64,000 nucleotides of DNA, taken from contig KN832557.1 in the NCBI GenBank assembly GCA_000827205.1, forward strand, positions 70,493-134,492, given 5' to 3'. A program made the translations under genes and the position numbers. Below are positions 37,513 through 49,079 of this stretch, piece by piece. Below the pieces are notes generated by a model. The model was not told where the DNA came from and made no database searches. It saw only the letters and a list, made by a program, of their open reading frames with translations. Each line of letters opens with the position of its first letter. Position 1 is the stretch's first letter. Source of the DNA: Plicaturopsis crispa FD-325 SS-3 (taxonomy: Eukaryota > Basidiomycota > Agaricomycetes > Amylocorticiales > Amylocorticiaceae).

Positions 37513-39114
37513 TCACGACTTCCAGCGTGCCTGCGCCCAGGACCCTGGAAGACCCCGCCTGCGCATCGTCCCTGTGCTGCGCCGACTCCCATCGCGCGAC
37601 CCCGCCCCCAACAGCTGCTCGAAGCCATACCCGTAGCCCTCTTCCCCGGAGTCCGCTGACTCTGGGCCAAAGCCATCGGCATCTCTGACCTCGCTCCGTC
37701 CCCGTACGTGCACGCTGCTCCCCCGGTGCCGCGCACCCGCCTGCAGATGCTTCCGGAGGCTGCGGATGGAGTTCTGCCGTTTGGGCGGGACAAGAAGGCG
37801 TGCAAGGTCTAGTTCGCCGTCATCATCTTCCTCGTCGTAGCAGTCATCATCCGAGGATGACAGCGCGGCGTCTTCGTGAGATGACCGCTTCGGCTTCCTG
37901 TCGCGCGTCCAGCCGTCGTTCTCGGCCTCCGTACGTGCCAATGATGGTAATTCATCACTGTTCCTCTTGCCCTTCCCCTTCATAAACGTGTGCGCATCGT
38001 TTTGTCTCCTGCTATCGCGTACTTGAGACCCGGACCGCGACCCGGGCGCAGAACGACATACGACGCGCATATGACTGATCGAACCGGCTGTAGTCTGACC
38101 GCGCGGTATCTGCGCACAAAGCGGCGGCGCCAGCAGTTTGGACACCGGTGCGCGATTTGTCTGGTCCGTGAATGCAGATACATTGGAGCGTGCCGAGCGA
38201 AGAGCAGCATTGCTAGCGAGTGGCACATCGGCTGGCCCCCCGACATGCGCACCAGTCCCGCCGGTGAGCACCGCACGGGCAACCGTCTCGAGCCATGTCG
38301 GCGGGAGCGGCGGTTCCGTCTCGCTATTTTGGTGGCTCTGTGCCAAAGCGCGCCGCCGCACTACGTGGCCTTGGTGCGAGCGCCGCGACGACGAGCGCTG
38401 GAGTTGGTCAGCAGGCGCGATGTTCGGTGCAGACGCCATGTGGCGGAGGTAGGCCCGTGCCTTGGACGCTTCGGTATACGATTGACGGTGCTGGGGCACA
38501 CCGGGTTGAGGGCGTCTGGAATGTGGGAGCTTGTCCTTGTCTGGAATGGACGCCCGGCTTTGCGTGCGTGTGAGCGCTGTGCCCTCGGTAGACGACTCAT
38601 GAGTTATAGCCGCCAATGAGCTCGCGGAATGCCGTTTGTGTGCGAGGGGGGACGCCGGTGGGGAGTACCGCACACTCTGCGGACTACCTGACAGGTCGTC
38701 CGGACGTACCGAGCTTGCATTTCTGCTAATGGCGGCCGGTACGAACCCGGCCAAAAATCCGACGACTGCATCCACGCCACCACGGACACTCGCACTGGTG
38801 TCTCGACCTCTCTGCTCGGCAGCGACGGCTCGCTCGCTCTCCGGTGTGAATACGCGCGTCTCCTTATACCCGGCTTCGCGCAGGAGATCTTCGAGCCGTT
38901 CGTAGGTCTTGGACGTACCGCGGCGGTGGAGGGGTACACGACCGAGCGACGACGGATAGCGGCCTCGGGGCGTTGACGGTGGAGATGCTGCAGAGTTCGA
39001 TCGCGAGCTGGATGAGGAGGCGTTGGTTGGCGAATACGACAGCGGCGAGGATGTGCGCGGAATGGGCGACGGCGGCGAACGCGTCGGATGGGTCGTATTA
39101 TTGTTTCCTCTCAT
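37513..39114 (-). CDS. Ser/Arg-rich protein of unknown function (533 aa), single exon
   Basis: Intronless frame of 533 residues, unusual for this window. The first 65 residues are Ser/Pro/Asn-rich. A short conserved-looking block follows: RGTSKTYERLEDLLREAGYK with ETRVFTPESERA, then VDAVVGFLAGFVP, a hydrophobic helix-like segment. The rest is largely disordered: Ser/Arg-rich text, an acidic run (ALSSSDDDCYDEEDDDGELD) and LARLLVPPKRQNSIRSLRKHL near the end. I recall similar basidiomycete proteins annotated only as hypothetical. The single hydrophobic segment and basic surroundings could mark membrane or nuclear association; that is inference. Confidence 0.7.
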   Translation of the reverse strand: MRGNNNTTHPTRSPPSPIPRTSSPLSYSPTNASSSSSRSNSAASPPSTPRGRYPSSLGRVPLHRRGTSKTYERLEDLLREAGYKETRVFTPESERAVAAEQRGRDTSASVRGGVDAVVGFLAGFVPAAISRNASSVRPDDLSGSPQSVRYSPPASPLAHKRHSASSLAAITHESSTEGTALTRTQSRASIPDKDKLPHSRRPQPGVPQHRQSYTEASKARAYLRHMASAPNIAPADQLQRSSSRRSHQGHVVRRRALAQSHQNSETEPPLPPTWLETVARAVLTGGTGAHVGGPADVPLASNAALRSARSNVSAFTDQTNRAPVSKLLAPPLCAQIPRGQTTAGSISHMRVVCRSAPGSRSGSQVRDSRRQNDAHTFMKGKGKRNSDELPSLARTEAENDGWTRDRKPKRSSHEDAALSSSDDDCYDEEDDDGELDLARLLVPPKRQNSIRSLRKHLQAGARHRGSSVHVRGRSEVRDADGFGPESADSGEEGYGYGFEQLLGAGSRDGSRRSTGTMRRRGLPGSWAQARWKS

Positions 39115-39818
39115 CTATTTCTCTGTCAGTCTAACTCTCTGCGACGTGTATCGAAATAGCTCGGCGCACCTTATCGTAGTGCAGACGAGTGGATTTGATA
39201 TCTTTATGGGGTCGTGAGGACATGGCCCGCTGCGCTGAGTTCGTATCCGGTGCGCGTCGTTGAAGTTCGTCTGACAAAGGCTTGTCGAGCAGCTCAAATT
39301 ATGAGTTTACCATGGGTATCTAGTACAAGCAGAATGAGCAGGAAAAGGCAGGAAAGGCGAAACAACTAAACGATGATGGGGGCGTTCTGTCTTGCTTGTG
39401 GCCGGTCACAAACCCGGTCTAACTTTTCCACGTGCTAGCTTTCTGGATCCGCCACTTGCCGCGAACCGTTTCGCGTCTCAGCCAGTGGCAGATACGGCAT
39501 GTGTAAGATTCGAGGGGAGAAAATGGCATGAGAGACCGGTGGGAGACAACAATAATCACAATGAAAAAATTGTCGTTACTTCGTAGAGCTATGGCACCGT
39601 AGAGGAGTATATTGTGAGACGGGTACAAAGAGATCATAGCAATAGAGCTGTGAGCGATTAGATATACTTGAGTGGTACCCGATTTGCTGCATATCAGCAG
39701 TAAAATTGGTGGCTTCAAGCCTGTGAGTACTCCAAGAAATACGTCAGACGATCGAGTGTTACAGTACACGAGATACGCAAACTCACAGGTATTTCCCCCT
39801 CCTGCCATATCCAAAAGA
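39115..39818. other. intergenic; right part is the 3' flank shared by the tandem duplication
   Basis: About 700 bp. From roughly 39550 the sequence resembles 42785-43065 (for example aaattgtcgttactcYg, cctgagtggt and cgaactcacaggtatttccccctcctgcc), showing that the 3' flank of the DUF6533 gene was duplicated along with it. Confidence 0.5.
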
Positions 39819-41482
39819 CTAGCCACGCACAACGCCCAATTCCATATCGGAATCGGTGCTCGAGATGCGGGGATGTCGCGGAGATGTCGGCGTGTACTTC
39901 GATGTGGTGTCCGATTCGGATGGGTAGGGCACGACGGCATTTAGTTCCGAGACGTCGGTGAGTGCAGACACACCGCGTGGCGGGGTCCAGAACGCCCCGC
40001 GCATGTTCAGCACCAGCCTAGAGCCCATGATCACTGACGCGCTCATCGCGAAGCCTTCGGTGATTTGTATGAAAATAGCCTGTAGACGTGTCAGTGACTC
40101 TAAGCCCAAAAGAGAGGGTGATGTGCTCACGCCCATGGTCAGCCACAGGGCCATGCTGACGGTGTATGCGGTCAGAACAGCCGCGAAGTAGAAGAGGCTG
40201 TCGCGCAGTATCACGCGCAGTATGCCCGAGAATGTCCACTTCCGCATATCTTGGACGTGGCGAATGCCGACCCAGAGCGCGAGCGCGAACAGCACGGTTT
40301 CAAAGCAGATCATCGGGAGATACCAGAAGCCGAAGAAAGAGGGAATGTTGATCATCGAGCAGATGGCCACACTAGGATAAGGAAGTGTGATCGCAGCTAC
40401 GAGTCAAGCGGTGAGAACCCGTGCTTTCGAGAAGGGGACAGGTGTACTCACTTACCCCGTGCTGCTTCGAGTATATGCGCGCCAACATCCAGACATTGAC
40501 TACCATCTCGCCAGCAAAAAGGAGGCCGGTGAGAGCAGCAATTTTCTTCGATCGCCCATACAGAGCAAATACACGCATCTGCATGACCACTATTTCATTG
40601 CGTGTTAGATGCTGATTTTCATGAACAACGAAGACGGGAAACACTCGCGTTGCATGGTCCATACCACGGGTGTGCTCACCCAAGATTGGAAGAGAAAGTA
40701 CCGGTAACAACTGTGTCCAAACATACGTTAGACAGGTAAGCCATGGTGCGGTCTCCGTGAGTTCACTCACGCCTAGGGGTCGACTACATTAGTATATCTA
40801 CTTTGTATTACATTTGACGCAAGGGCGCACCGATGCTGGCAGGCCATTGCTTAAGAAGACTGCTAAGATATAAGGACGTGAAATTAGTGAGCAGATTACG
40901 ACCGGCGCACCAGCTGAGCCGACACTGTAAGATATAGGGTGTATTTAGCAGTGTTAGCCCGTACCCAAAGTATTTGATGCTCACATGAAAGTCGTATCTC
41001 CGCAATATCGTACCTATACCAGTAACAAGTCAATATCACTGCGTAGCATTAAGACCAGTACGAAGACTTACAATCAAATACAGGATCGTCGAGACCGACC
41101 ATGGTTTTCGCTGCAATGTAGCACAATGTTAGATGGTGCATAGACCCGGTTTCCTGAATGTAGAAGCATACCCAGATCAACTCAACCTGTGGAAATATCG
41201 ATGGTCAACGCTTTTGGAAACAATAGGCAACTATAGAGACACTCGCCTCTTCGTCGATCGTGATTACTGTTTCAAGGTCAGCGAGTGCACTCAAATATCC
41301 TTGGCGAGAACACACACACCATGGTCGTAAAGAGTGATAGACATCGCTGAGACTGCGCCAAGAAAACGACATATCAGCTGGGACATCTTCAGACAGCAAG
41401 ACCAGGGCGTTTACGCACGTTGACATAATCGCGTCAGCCCTACAGCGGACACGACTTGCATTTCCGCCTGGAGGTCGGCCAT
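39819..41482 (-). CDS. DUF6533-type seven-transmembrane protein (copy 1)
   Basis: Basidiomycete-specific integral membrane family. Start MADLQAEMQVVSAVGLTRL at 41482, then SAMSITLYDH joined to VITIDEEASVSI, the family's YDHxxTxDEE signature. Later exons give a TM region near 41000-40900 (RYFGYGLTLLNT-like), VMQMRVFALYGRSKKIAALT, and MVVNVWMLARIYSK. The last large exons give CSMINIPSFFGFWYLP, CFETVLFALALWVGIRHVQD, ILRDSLFYFAAVLTAYTVSM and FAMSASVIMGSRLVLNMRGA. A cytosolic Ser/Pro/Thr tail (SPRHPRISSTDSDMELGVV) follows. About seven helices. Function is unknown; a receptor-like role has been guessed for this fold but is not shown. Confidence 0.85.
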
Positions 41483-43065
41483 GGCAACTAGGAGACGGCG
41501 GGGCGTGAGGCAGAAGGAGGAAGGAGGATGAACAATCCTGGGGGCGTGCCGCCGGCGTGGTGCTGTTCCGGCCTATTAGTATGTCTCCAACATAAGTGTA
41601 AAAGTAACGGAAACAAATCAGGGTGGTGGCGGTCAGTCGAGGCTCGAGAGCTCCGTTTGAGTAAAAGGTTTGATATAGGTTTGCGCTCGAAGCTGTGGCG
41701 ATCACCGGTGCACCGTTTATGTCGGACTGCATTCATGAGCGCTCTGGCAGCAGCAAGCATCAAAGCGACTTCCTCGACATCATCGTCGAGCAAAACGTCA
41801 AAGAGCTTCCCAGGTCGGTGGGCATCATCCGCTGACTCTATCCTATCAAAACCATATCCTAGTAAAATCAAAGCGATATAGTCAACAGTCGAAGGGATGA
41901 GCAGGGCTAGGGGAGGGTCGGTAGACTACTTACTATACTTAGACAGCCTCCAGCCCGAGGACGCCTGTGCTCTGAAAGGTGAAACACGCTGGACGTCGGC
42001 ATCAAGAGCACCCGCTGCTCATGTCGGTGTATTTTTTGAATAGCAAACACAGCATCAGATGTGGTTCAAGCTAGACTAGTGTAGGCGCATGTGGACCTCC
42101 GAGGCGGCAGATTGAAAGAAACACATGCGCACTGTGCGCTCAGTTCTGCAGCATGGGCGAGTGCTGGTGAGCGATGAGACCAGAATTAGGGCTACGACTG
42201 CATTCCATTGTTGTTGATGGGCTCGAGGGTGCCAGAGGCCTGCAACTAAGCGCTGAGCGCTGAGCGCTTGAGCGAAGAGAACAGACACAAAATATCGAAA
42301 TAAGTACAGCGCTCTGCGACTGAGTAAATCAAAGTTAGGCCCACCGGCCCGGAGGTCCGACTACCGCGTCCCGCGCGCGTCGTGCTCGCCGTCCTCGACG
42401 ATGAGCTCGATTATTTCATCACTATGTACCGGCGCCGCTTCGCATATGCGCTCATCCCTCGGGAAGATAAGAGGTTCATTGCTATCTGACCGCTTGATGT
42501 ATCAGAAATGCGCCACAAATGCAGGGGATGACAGTGCAGGACGTACAAGGCAAGTATATACACTGTAATGGCATCAGTCCATAGACTTGGATCACCTGGA
42601 GATGAAATTGCAGAGGAATTGAGCACACGACATGTGCAGAGGATTAGAACATCGAGATTGTAGTTGGGGACTTACCGACGAGAGTAGGACGACGAGGATG
42701 CGGTCGAGATCAACACTCTACGACTTGACTCCGATCTCCAGCCTGGAAGCACTGTTTCTCGACGAGCTCAATTATTCCACTTGTGGAAATTGTCGTTACT
42801 CCGTGATTCAAATAGAGCCGCAGCCCCGTTGGAGAGAGTGTTGTTTAAATGATGTGTATGTGCCGCATTAACCTGTTACAAAAGACATTCATATCACTAT
42901 AGGTGTGATTAATATACCTGAGTGGTCCCCGCTCGTTTACATATTAACAGCGAAACGGGAAACCACAAGTCTACGAAAACTGCCAATAGACACATTAGTT
43001 AATCGAGTGCTACACCGAAATATGCGAACTCACATAGCTGTCCCCCTCCTGCCCTATCATATACA
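41483..43065. other. intergenic region between duplicated DUF6533 genes
   Basis: About 1.6 kb. The left part is the upstream region of copy 1; the right part, from about 42785, is the duplicated 3' flank. Near 41750-41870 the minus strand reads KLFDVLLDDDVEEVALMLAA, with a diverged counterpart near 45050-45080. Whether it was ever coding is unclear. At 42287-42350 lies a short copy of the repeat found at 45095 and 49559. Confidence 0.45.
42287..42350. repeat. dispersed repeat, short copy C
   Basis: About 60 bp (aataagtacagcgctctgcg, then actgagtaaatcaaagttag and gcccaccggcccgg) almost identical to 45109-45166 and related to 49575-49627. A further related stretch at about 42134-42186 (tgcgctcagttctgcagcat...) matches 49481-49534. 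The repeat lies upstream of DUF6533 copy 1. Confidence 0.7.
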
Positions 43066-44727
43066 TTATCTACGCACGCTTAGCTCCATATCAGAGTCGG
43101 TGCTCGTAGGTCGATGACCTCGCGGTGACGGTGTGTACTTCCGCGTCGACGTGCTGTTGTCCGACTCGGACGGGTAGGGCACAATGACATTCAGCTCCGA
43201 GGCATCAGTGACCGCAGACACCCCGCGCGGCGAGAACCAGAATGCCGCGCGCATGTTCAGCACCAGCCGAGAGCCCATGATCACCGACGCGCTTATCGCG
43301 AAGCCCTCCGTGATCTGAATGTAGATTGACTAGGGACGTGTCATTGAGTATGTCTGGCGCAAGAAAAGAGGGTATACGGTGCTCACGCCGAGTGTCATCC
43401 ATAAGGACATGCTGATGACGTATGCGGAGAGAACGGCCGCGAAGTAGAATAGGCTGTCGCGCAGGATGATGCGCAGGATGCCCGTGAACGTCCATTTCCG
43501 CATATCTTGGACGTGGCGAATGCCGATCCAGAGTGCGAGCAGAAACAGGACGGTCTCAAAGCATATAAACGGGAGAGACCAGAAGCCGAAGAAAGAGGGA
43601 ATGTTGACCATCGAGCAGACAGCCACACCAGGTATAGGAATCGTGACCGCAGCTACAGGTCAGGCGGTGAGAAACTGTGCATCGAGAGAGGGAGAACGTG
43701 TACTCACACACCCCGTGCTTCTTCGAGTATATGCGCGACAGCATCACGACATTAGCCACTATCTCACAGACAAAAAGCAGCCCGGTGAAAGCAGCCACTT
43801 TTATCGACCGTCCATACAGAGCAAATATACGCATCTGCATGATCACTGTTTACTGCGTGTTACGGCCTGCATGTCAAGAACGGAAAGTGAGCAACACTCA
43901 CCTTGCATCACCCATATGAGGGGTGTGCTCATCCAGGATTCAAAGAGAAAATAATGGTAACAGCTGTGTCCAAACATATCTTAGACATGTCCGAACTCTG
44001 TTCTGCAAGGAACACTCACGCCTAAGGGTTGAATATATCAGTATGATTTCATTGCAATATATCGAATGCAAGGGCGCACCGTTGCTGACATGCCGTTACT
44101 TAACCACACTACCATGAAAATGAGGACGTAGAGTCAATTAGACGTGTAGAGTCGGCGCACCAGCAGTGGCGACACTGTAGGTATACGATGTATCAGCAAC
44201 GTTTCCTATTCTCATTAGCATCTGCTGCTCACATGAAAGTTGTGTCTCCCAAATATCGCACCTGCACCAATGATAGGTCATCATCACTTCAGAGCATTAG
44301 GACTATCATGAGGACTTACAAGCAGATACAGAAGCGTCGCGAACGACCAAGGTTTCCGCTGCAATGCAGCATAATGTTAGATAATGCGTAGACCCGATAT
44401 CCTGAAAGTAGGGAGAAGCATACCCAGATTAATCTAACCTGTAAGATGAATCATCAAGGGTCAACACAAGGAGCAACTGCAGGGACGAGACACTCGCCTC
44501 GTCGTCGAACGTGAGCACTGCTTCAGGGTCAGCGAGCATACGCATATATCCTAGGCAAAATACACACCATGGTCGTAAATTGTCATAGACATCGCTGCGA
44601 CTTTGCCAAGAAAACAGCATCAGCTGCACAACTTCGAGCCGAAACAACAGGTCGTCTACGCACGCTGACAGAACCGCGTCAGGGTTACGGAGGACACGAT
44701 CTCCATCTCTGCCTGGAGGTCGGCCAT
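43066..44727 (-). CDS. DUF6533-type seven-transmembrane protein (copy 2)
   Basis: Tandem paralogue of the gene at 39819-41482 with the same exon plan and very similar sequence. Start MADLQAEMEIVSSVTLTRF at 44727; first helix region AMSITIYDH and DDEASV; VMQMRIFALYGRSIKVAAFT joined to LFVCEIVANVVMLSRIYSK. Then come CSMVNIPSFFGFWSLPF, CFETVLFLLALWIGIRHVQD, ILRDSLFYFAAVLSAYVISM and SASVIMGSRLVLNMRAAF. The tail PSPRGHRPTSTDSDMELS is kept. No inactivating change was noticed in the exons I followed. Product and location as for copy 1; function unknown. Confidence 0.85.
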
Positions 44728-46017
44728 GGCAGGTGGGGGAGGGCGGGGCGGTGGATGTTGGGGGGAGGAGGAAGGATGAACTTGAATGTGGGCCGCCGGC
44801 AAGTTTGCTTCCTCATCGTATATGATTATCACCAAGGTCGAGCATAGTTAGTGCAAAAGCGAACGGAAACAAGCCGTATCGATCAGAGAGGTGGCGTAGG
44901 TGGCGTCCAGTAATTAGAGTCGGCAGGTTGGATAGGTTAAATGAATGCGGTCGAAGCTGTTACTGACGGCGGAATCATTGATACGATCACCGTTGCACCC
45001 GGACGTCGACGTGCCTCAGCGTGGACATGAAAGGTCTGGATTTTCTTCGACAAGACTGTCGAGCAGGACGTTCCACGAGGCTAGCGTTCGTCGGGGACGG
45101 GCAAAATTCGAATTAAGTACAGCGCTCTGCGACTGAGTAAAACAAAGTTAGGCCCACCGGCCCGGCGCTGCCCATGGTCAGTTCCCGCCTGAGCAAAGGG
45201 CACACAAATATTGCATTGCAATGCAGTCAAGTATCGCGTAAGGGCTCGACATTCTACTAAAGGAAAACAGCGTATGAAGAAAAATAAAAGGGGCAGAAGC
45301 CGAGGCAACGAACGTATGCAGAGGCAGTGTATTATAATAATGAAGGAGCATCGGAAGGGAATAATGAACGGAACGCAGAAACACAGTGTATGAGAGTGAT
45401 ACCAGTACCAGGAACGGGTTTTGAAATGCTATAGCTACCAGGAATGGGATATATGCTACCAGGAAAGGGATGGACGGATGGACGGACGGATGAAAGAAAG
45501 CGAGAGCGTGAGAGCATGCAGATGCGAGGGACATAGTGAAAACACGGGCGACAAGGAGCAGCAGCAGCAGCAGACACACACGAATGAGGGGCAACAGACC
45601 GATCCACAGAAAGGGAAACGCGCAAAGGAAAGAAAGGAAGTATGTTTGTTGTTTAAAGGTCCACCGTCCGTAATTTTGTCACCAAGCACAAGAGAGACCA
45701 GAACAAGAATAGCGACAGCACGAAAGCGTTGGACAGCAAGGGCGAGGGGGGGCATGTAGGAATGCGGACAACACAGAAGGCCGGCCCGGGCATCGCATCA
45801 CATCGCAGAGAGCCGTAACTTTCGGGTAATTTCTCGTCGCTCATGAAAAAATAAATTTAAGGATTGAGTAGGACTAATGTCCGAAAGGCCCTGTCAACGT
45901 GGTTTGGTATACACCAGGCACGCTGGCGCACGCGTCCGTACTCTGACTGCGAACGCATCCACGAGTATCATCGGACGTTCATGAGAAAGAAAGCAAGGAC
46001 CTGCTCGAGGGACTGTT
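44728..46017. other. intergenic region with the dispersed repeat
   Basis: About 1.3 kb. Bases 44728-45094 are the upstream region of DUF6533 copy 2 and align loosely with the region upstream of copy 1. Bases 45095-45815 are repeat copy A. The remaining 200 bp are the 3' flank of the gene ending at 46018. Confidence 0.5.
45095..45815. repeat. 0.7 kb duplicated segment, copy A
   Basis: Closely matches 49559-50260 over almost its full length, including gacattctactaaaRgaaaa and cagcgtatgaagaaaaataa. Both copies have a 21-bp minisatellite (gctaccaggaa...), with two units here (45434, 45455), and a short (agc)n run. The right end contains, on the minus strand, the last codons and stop of the RING-RRM gene (RLSAM then tga, 45815 to 45798), so this copy carries another gene's 3' end. 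Purine-rich on the plus strand. Confidence 0.85.
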
Positions 46018-47205
46018 TCAAGCCAGTCCCGCACTAGCCGAAGTCACGATACGCTCGTCCAAGACGCGGATCTTGTATTCAACCCTGCCGAGGAACCAAA
46101 TATCTCTATCAGCACCCGGGCGCAAAGTCCAGAAACACAGACACAGATGCCCAACTGACCGCCGAGGCTCTGCGTCTGCGAGCGCCTTCACGCGGAACCC
46201 GTCCAGCTCCACGCCGGGGTATGCGTGGAACTCGGCCTCGCTCGTGGCCGCGGGGATCACGTACTCGCCCTGTGCGCAGGCCCCGGCGGAGGAGGTCGAC
46301 CAGTGTCCGCGCGGGTGGGGCGTATCCTGGTCCGCGGGTGGACGGTGGAAGCGGTAGGCATCCTCTCTCGGCGCGATATGGAACGTGCGTAGCTTGGCGG
46401 GCCACGCCTCGATCTTATGGGAGATATGGCGGGCGATGGAGGTGACTGGTGTACACTCGTGAGTTGAATGCTGAATTTTGGATTTGGCGCCAACAGGATC
46501 AGCGTACCGATGAAAAAGATCCGTCGGACAGGTTGGGCCTGAGCATCCGTGTCCTCTGGCATGGTACGTTCTGATACATCCCCAAGATAGGGTGGTGGTA
46601 AGGACGTGTCCAAGGTCTCGTAGTAGCAGAGGTCCGAGCGCAAAAGCAGTATACAGCCCCTCGAAAAATCGTCGGGAAGTCGTGCATCACTATCAATCAG
46701 CCGATACGCAAACGCTCGTTGCCGATGCCGCAAGGAAAAAAACTACGCACATAGTCGTACAACGAGATGTCTCTACACACCGCGCCGGGTCGTATCTCTT
46801 CTTCGGCGCAATGGAATCCGAGTCGGCGCACGGGATGACTGTATACGAGCGCGGGGGGTCCACCAGGAGGCCCGCGGAAGTATCCGACCACGCGTAATCG
46901 ACACACACGATGTCGCCGCATTCCAGCCGGGGGTCGTTATCCCTTGCGAACCGCAGGTCGATTTGCGAACGATCGCCGATGGCGAAGTGGGGTAGGAGCA
47001 TCGGTCTCAAGCTTGGCCAAAGGCCGCGTTCGGGTATCGTGGCAGTTGCGGCATTCCAGTGCTCGTAGACGGCGGCGAATGTCGTCCGGGGATCGGTGTG
47101 CGGCGGATCGGGACCATTGCGCGGGTGTAGTGGATGCCATAAAGGAGCGAGGATGATGTCGAGGAGTGTCGCACTTTGCCCTCGCGCTGTGGTTCGTTGG
47201 GTCAA
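46018..47205 (-). CDS. unrecognised three-exon gene (about 330-340 aa)
   Basis: Start taken as MTQRTTARGQSATLLDIILA at 47205; the first exon includes TTFAAVYEHWNAATATIPER and PHFAIGDRSQIDLRFARDND. It continues LECGDIVCVDYAWSDTSAG. After an intron near 46688-46787 comes ARLPDDFSRGCILLLRSDLC joined to YYETLDTSLPPPYLGD, then RRIFFIGTLILLAP. The last exon has SIARHISHKIEAWPAKLRTF, AYRFHRPPADQDTPHPRGHW and CFWTLRPGADRDIWFLGRVE, ending SASAGLA. No family is recognised. It follows the MLKL-like gene on the same strand with a gap of about 60 bp, so the two could belong to a single longer gene. Confidence 0.55.
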
Positions 47206-47265
47206 CGATCGGATTGTAATAGACTGTCCCGAGAAAAGAAGACATACCTAGGGTGCTTACGTTTT

Positions 47266-49079
47266 TCATCTGCGATACACCATATGGTGAGAACAATTGG
47301 CTTGGGTGTAGCTCATTTGATTGGGACTCACGTCAGAGAAGAATTCACTCAGAAAAAGAGGGACAGAAGCGTCGCTTCTCCGACCCATTATTACGCCCCA
47401 AACTAGATGGGGTATGTCAGCAATCTGGAAGCAGTCAATAGGTCACTATACCTCCGGATCCGCCCAGGACAGGTAGCTGGAACACGGCTTTGCTCAATGT
47501 GGCATCGAATCTAAGCTTGGCTGGAGGTCAATGTGACGTGTTGAAAGACCAGACCAGTCAGTCACCTGCGTGTAATCGGGCTTGTTGTTGAACTTGAAAA
47601 GTATCTTGTTTTGGACAAGGTACTGGCATACCAACTGGAGTCGCCCAGGTGATCTTTGTTATCTATTCTTGTAGAGACACTTGTTTGGCGACTCACGTAG
47701 ATATCGGCGGCCTGATACCACCGCGCCAAGTCAGCCTATTTCCGCATTCCGGAAGATTGGAGCAAGACAACTTACCGCCTGCAAAGCTAGCCGTACGCGC
47801 TCTTGTACTGATAGCGCACAGGGATTGTCCGGTCCTAATACCTCACGGATGGTGTAGGGATCTGGTACCATAAATCAGTCAAGTGCGCTGCACTCCTCAA
47901 ATAAATAAGAGCTACTGACGGTCATCGACAACTATGAATCGGGTGGGCGACGCGTGACCGCCATTCGACGCACCGCGGAACTGCGCGATATTTGCATGGC
48001 TATCATAGCCATGTCAAAGCGATATCAAGATCTGCGATTATTACAGCGGACTGCGAATTGCTCACAAAAGGCTTCGGTACCGATGAATCTGGGCGAGAAA
48101 TTCCTTTGGTGCGTGGTCAAAACCATGAGTGAGGGTCCGCAAATAGCGATCGCGCACCTTCTCGGACAGGTCTTGCTTGTACTGCAAGACACGAGAAAGC
48201 CTTTTGTCGGCTCCGAATTGCGCACGGGAGACGCGGTTGATCCGTTTCTCTACGAGCAAATCCAGCAATGCGCGCTTCGGGAAGGGTACCTCCTCCAGTA
48301 ACTCGATTTCCTCTTGTTCAATGACACGATACGCCTATGAGACCACGGGTTCAGCAGAATCCAACCGAGATAAAGGAGGGTAAAACCCAACTGGCTCTAC
48401 GACTACCGAAGCCATCTGGATGCGCACGAGTGAGTTGTACTGCGCGGAAGATGCGCTACCTTTTAGACGCGAGGGGAAAAGAGGAAAGGTTGGGAGTCAT
48501 ACATGAAAGTCCTGTAGTCTGTTGTCCAAAATGCGGCGCTGTTGCTGGATATTCTCCTTGTCAGCAAGGCTCAGAACGGCCCGAAACACAAGGTTTCTCT
48601 GTGTGATTTTTCGCATCGCGGAGGTGACCTGCTCGAATATCCTGGACATATGCGTGTCAATCGAGCAGCGACATTGAATAGATCAATTGACAAACGGGAT
48701 CAAGTCCTTTAGATCCTTCAACAGGGACTCTGCAACCGGCGTCTGGGGAAAGTTCATGTCGTGAATCCAGTTAATCGTCGGGAGCACGAGCCGCACGATT
48801 CGAGCGACCAGTTCGTCGGCGTCCTCTTTATTTGTGCGGGCGTCCTGTGCGCATAATGAACCTTTGGGATAATGGCTCGCGCTCATTGGACGATCATTTG
48901 CGCACCTTTGCTGTCTCCACGCAAATCAGCAGGGCGCTGACAACGTTACCAAGGATGGTCGAGTTTGCAATATCAGCGGCCGTCTTCACGACCTTCAAGG
49001 CGGATATCGCGGAGGACAGGGTGTCCGTGGCCGAGGGCAGAGGTACCGGTCGTCGAAAGACACGTACGGCTCGAAGCAT
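47266..49079 (-). CDS. protein with MLKL-like N-terminal helical bundle
   Basis: Start MLRAVRVFRRPVPLPSATDT at 49079. The first two exons give SAISALKVVKTAADIANSTI, LGNVVSALLICVETAK joined to DARTNKEDADELVARIVRLV, then AESLLKDLKDLIPIFEQVTS. This amphipathic helix pattern with a Gly-containing turn resembles the N-terminal bundle of MLKL-type and related fungal cell-death and STAND proteins. Next come RNLVFRAVLSLADKENIQQQ and LQDFH, then EEVPFPKRALLDLLVEKRI, LQYKQDLSEKVRDRYLRTLT, and FIVVDDHPYTIREVLGPDNP. CALSVQERVRLALQAADLAR and WYQAADIY follow, then LVCQYLVQNKILFKFNNKPD and LRFDATLSKAVFQLPVLGGS. About eight introns. The C-terminal end is uncertain. Domain call is by pattern only. Confidence 0.6.

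Noticed and set aside
41528-41881. Possible DNA-transposon leader (minus-strand KLFDVLLDDDVEEVALMLAA)
   Set aside because: No transposase core, terminal repeats or target duplications could be found around it or its diverged copy near 45060; kept only as a note in the intergenic entry.
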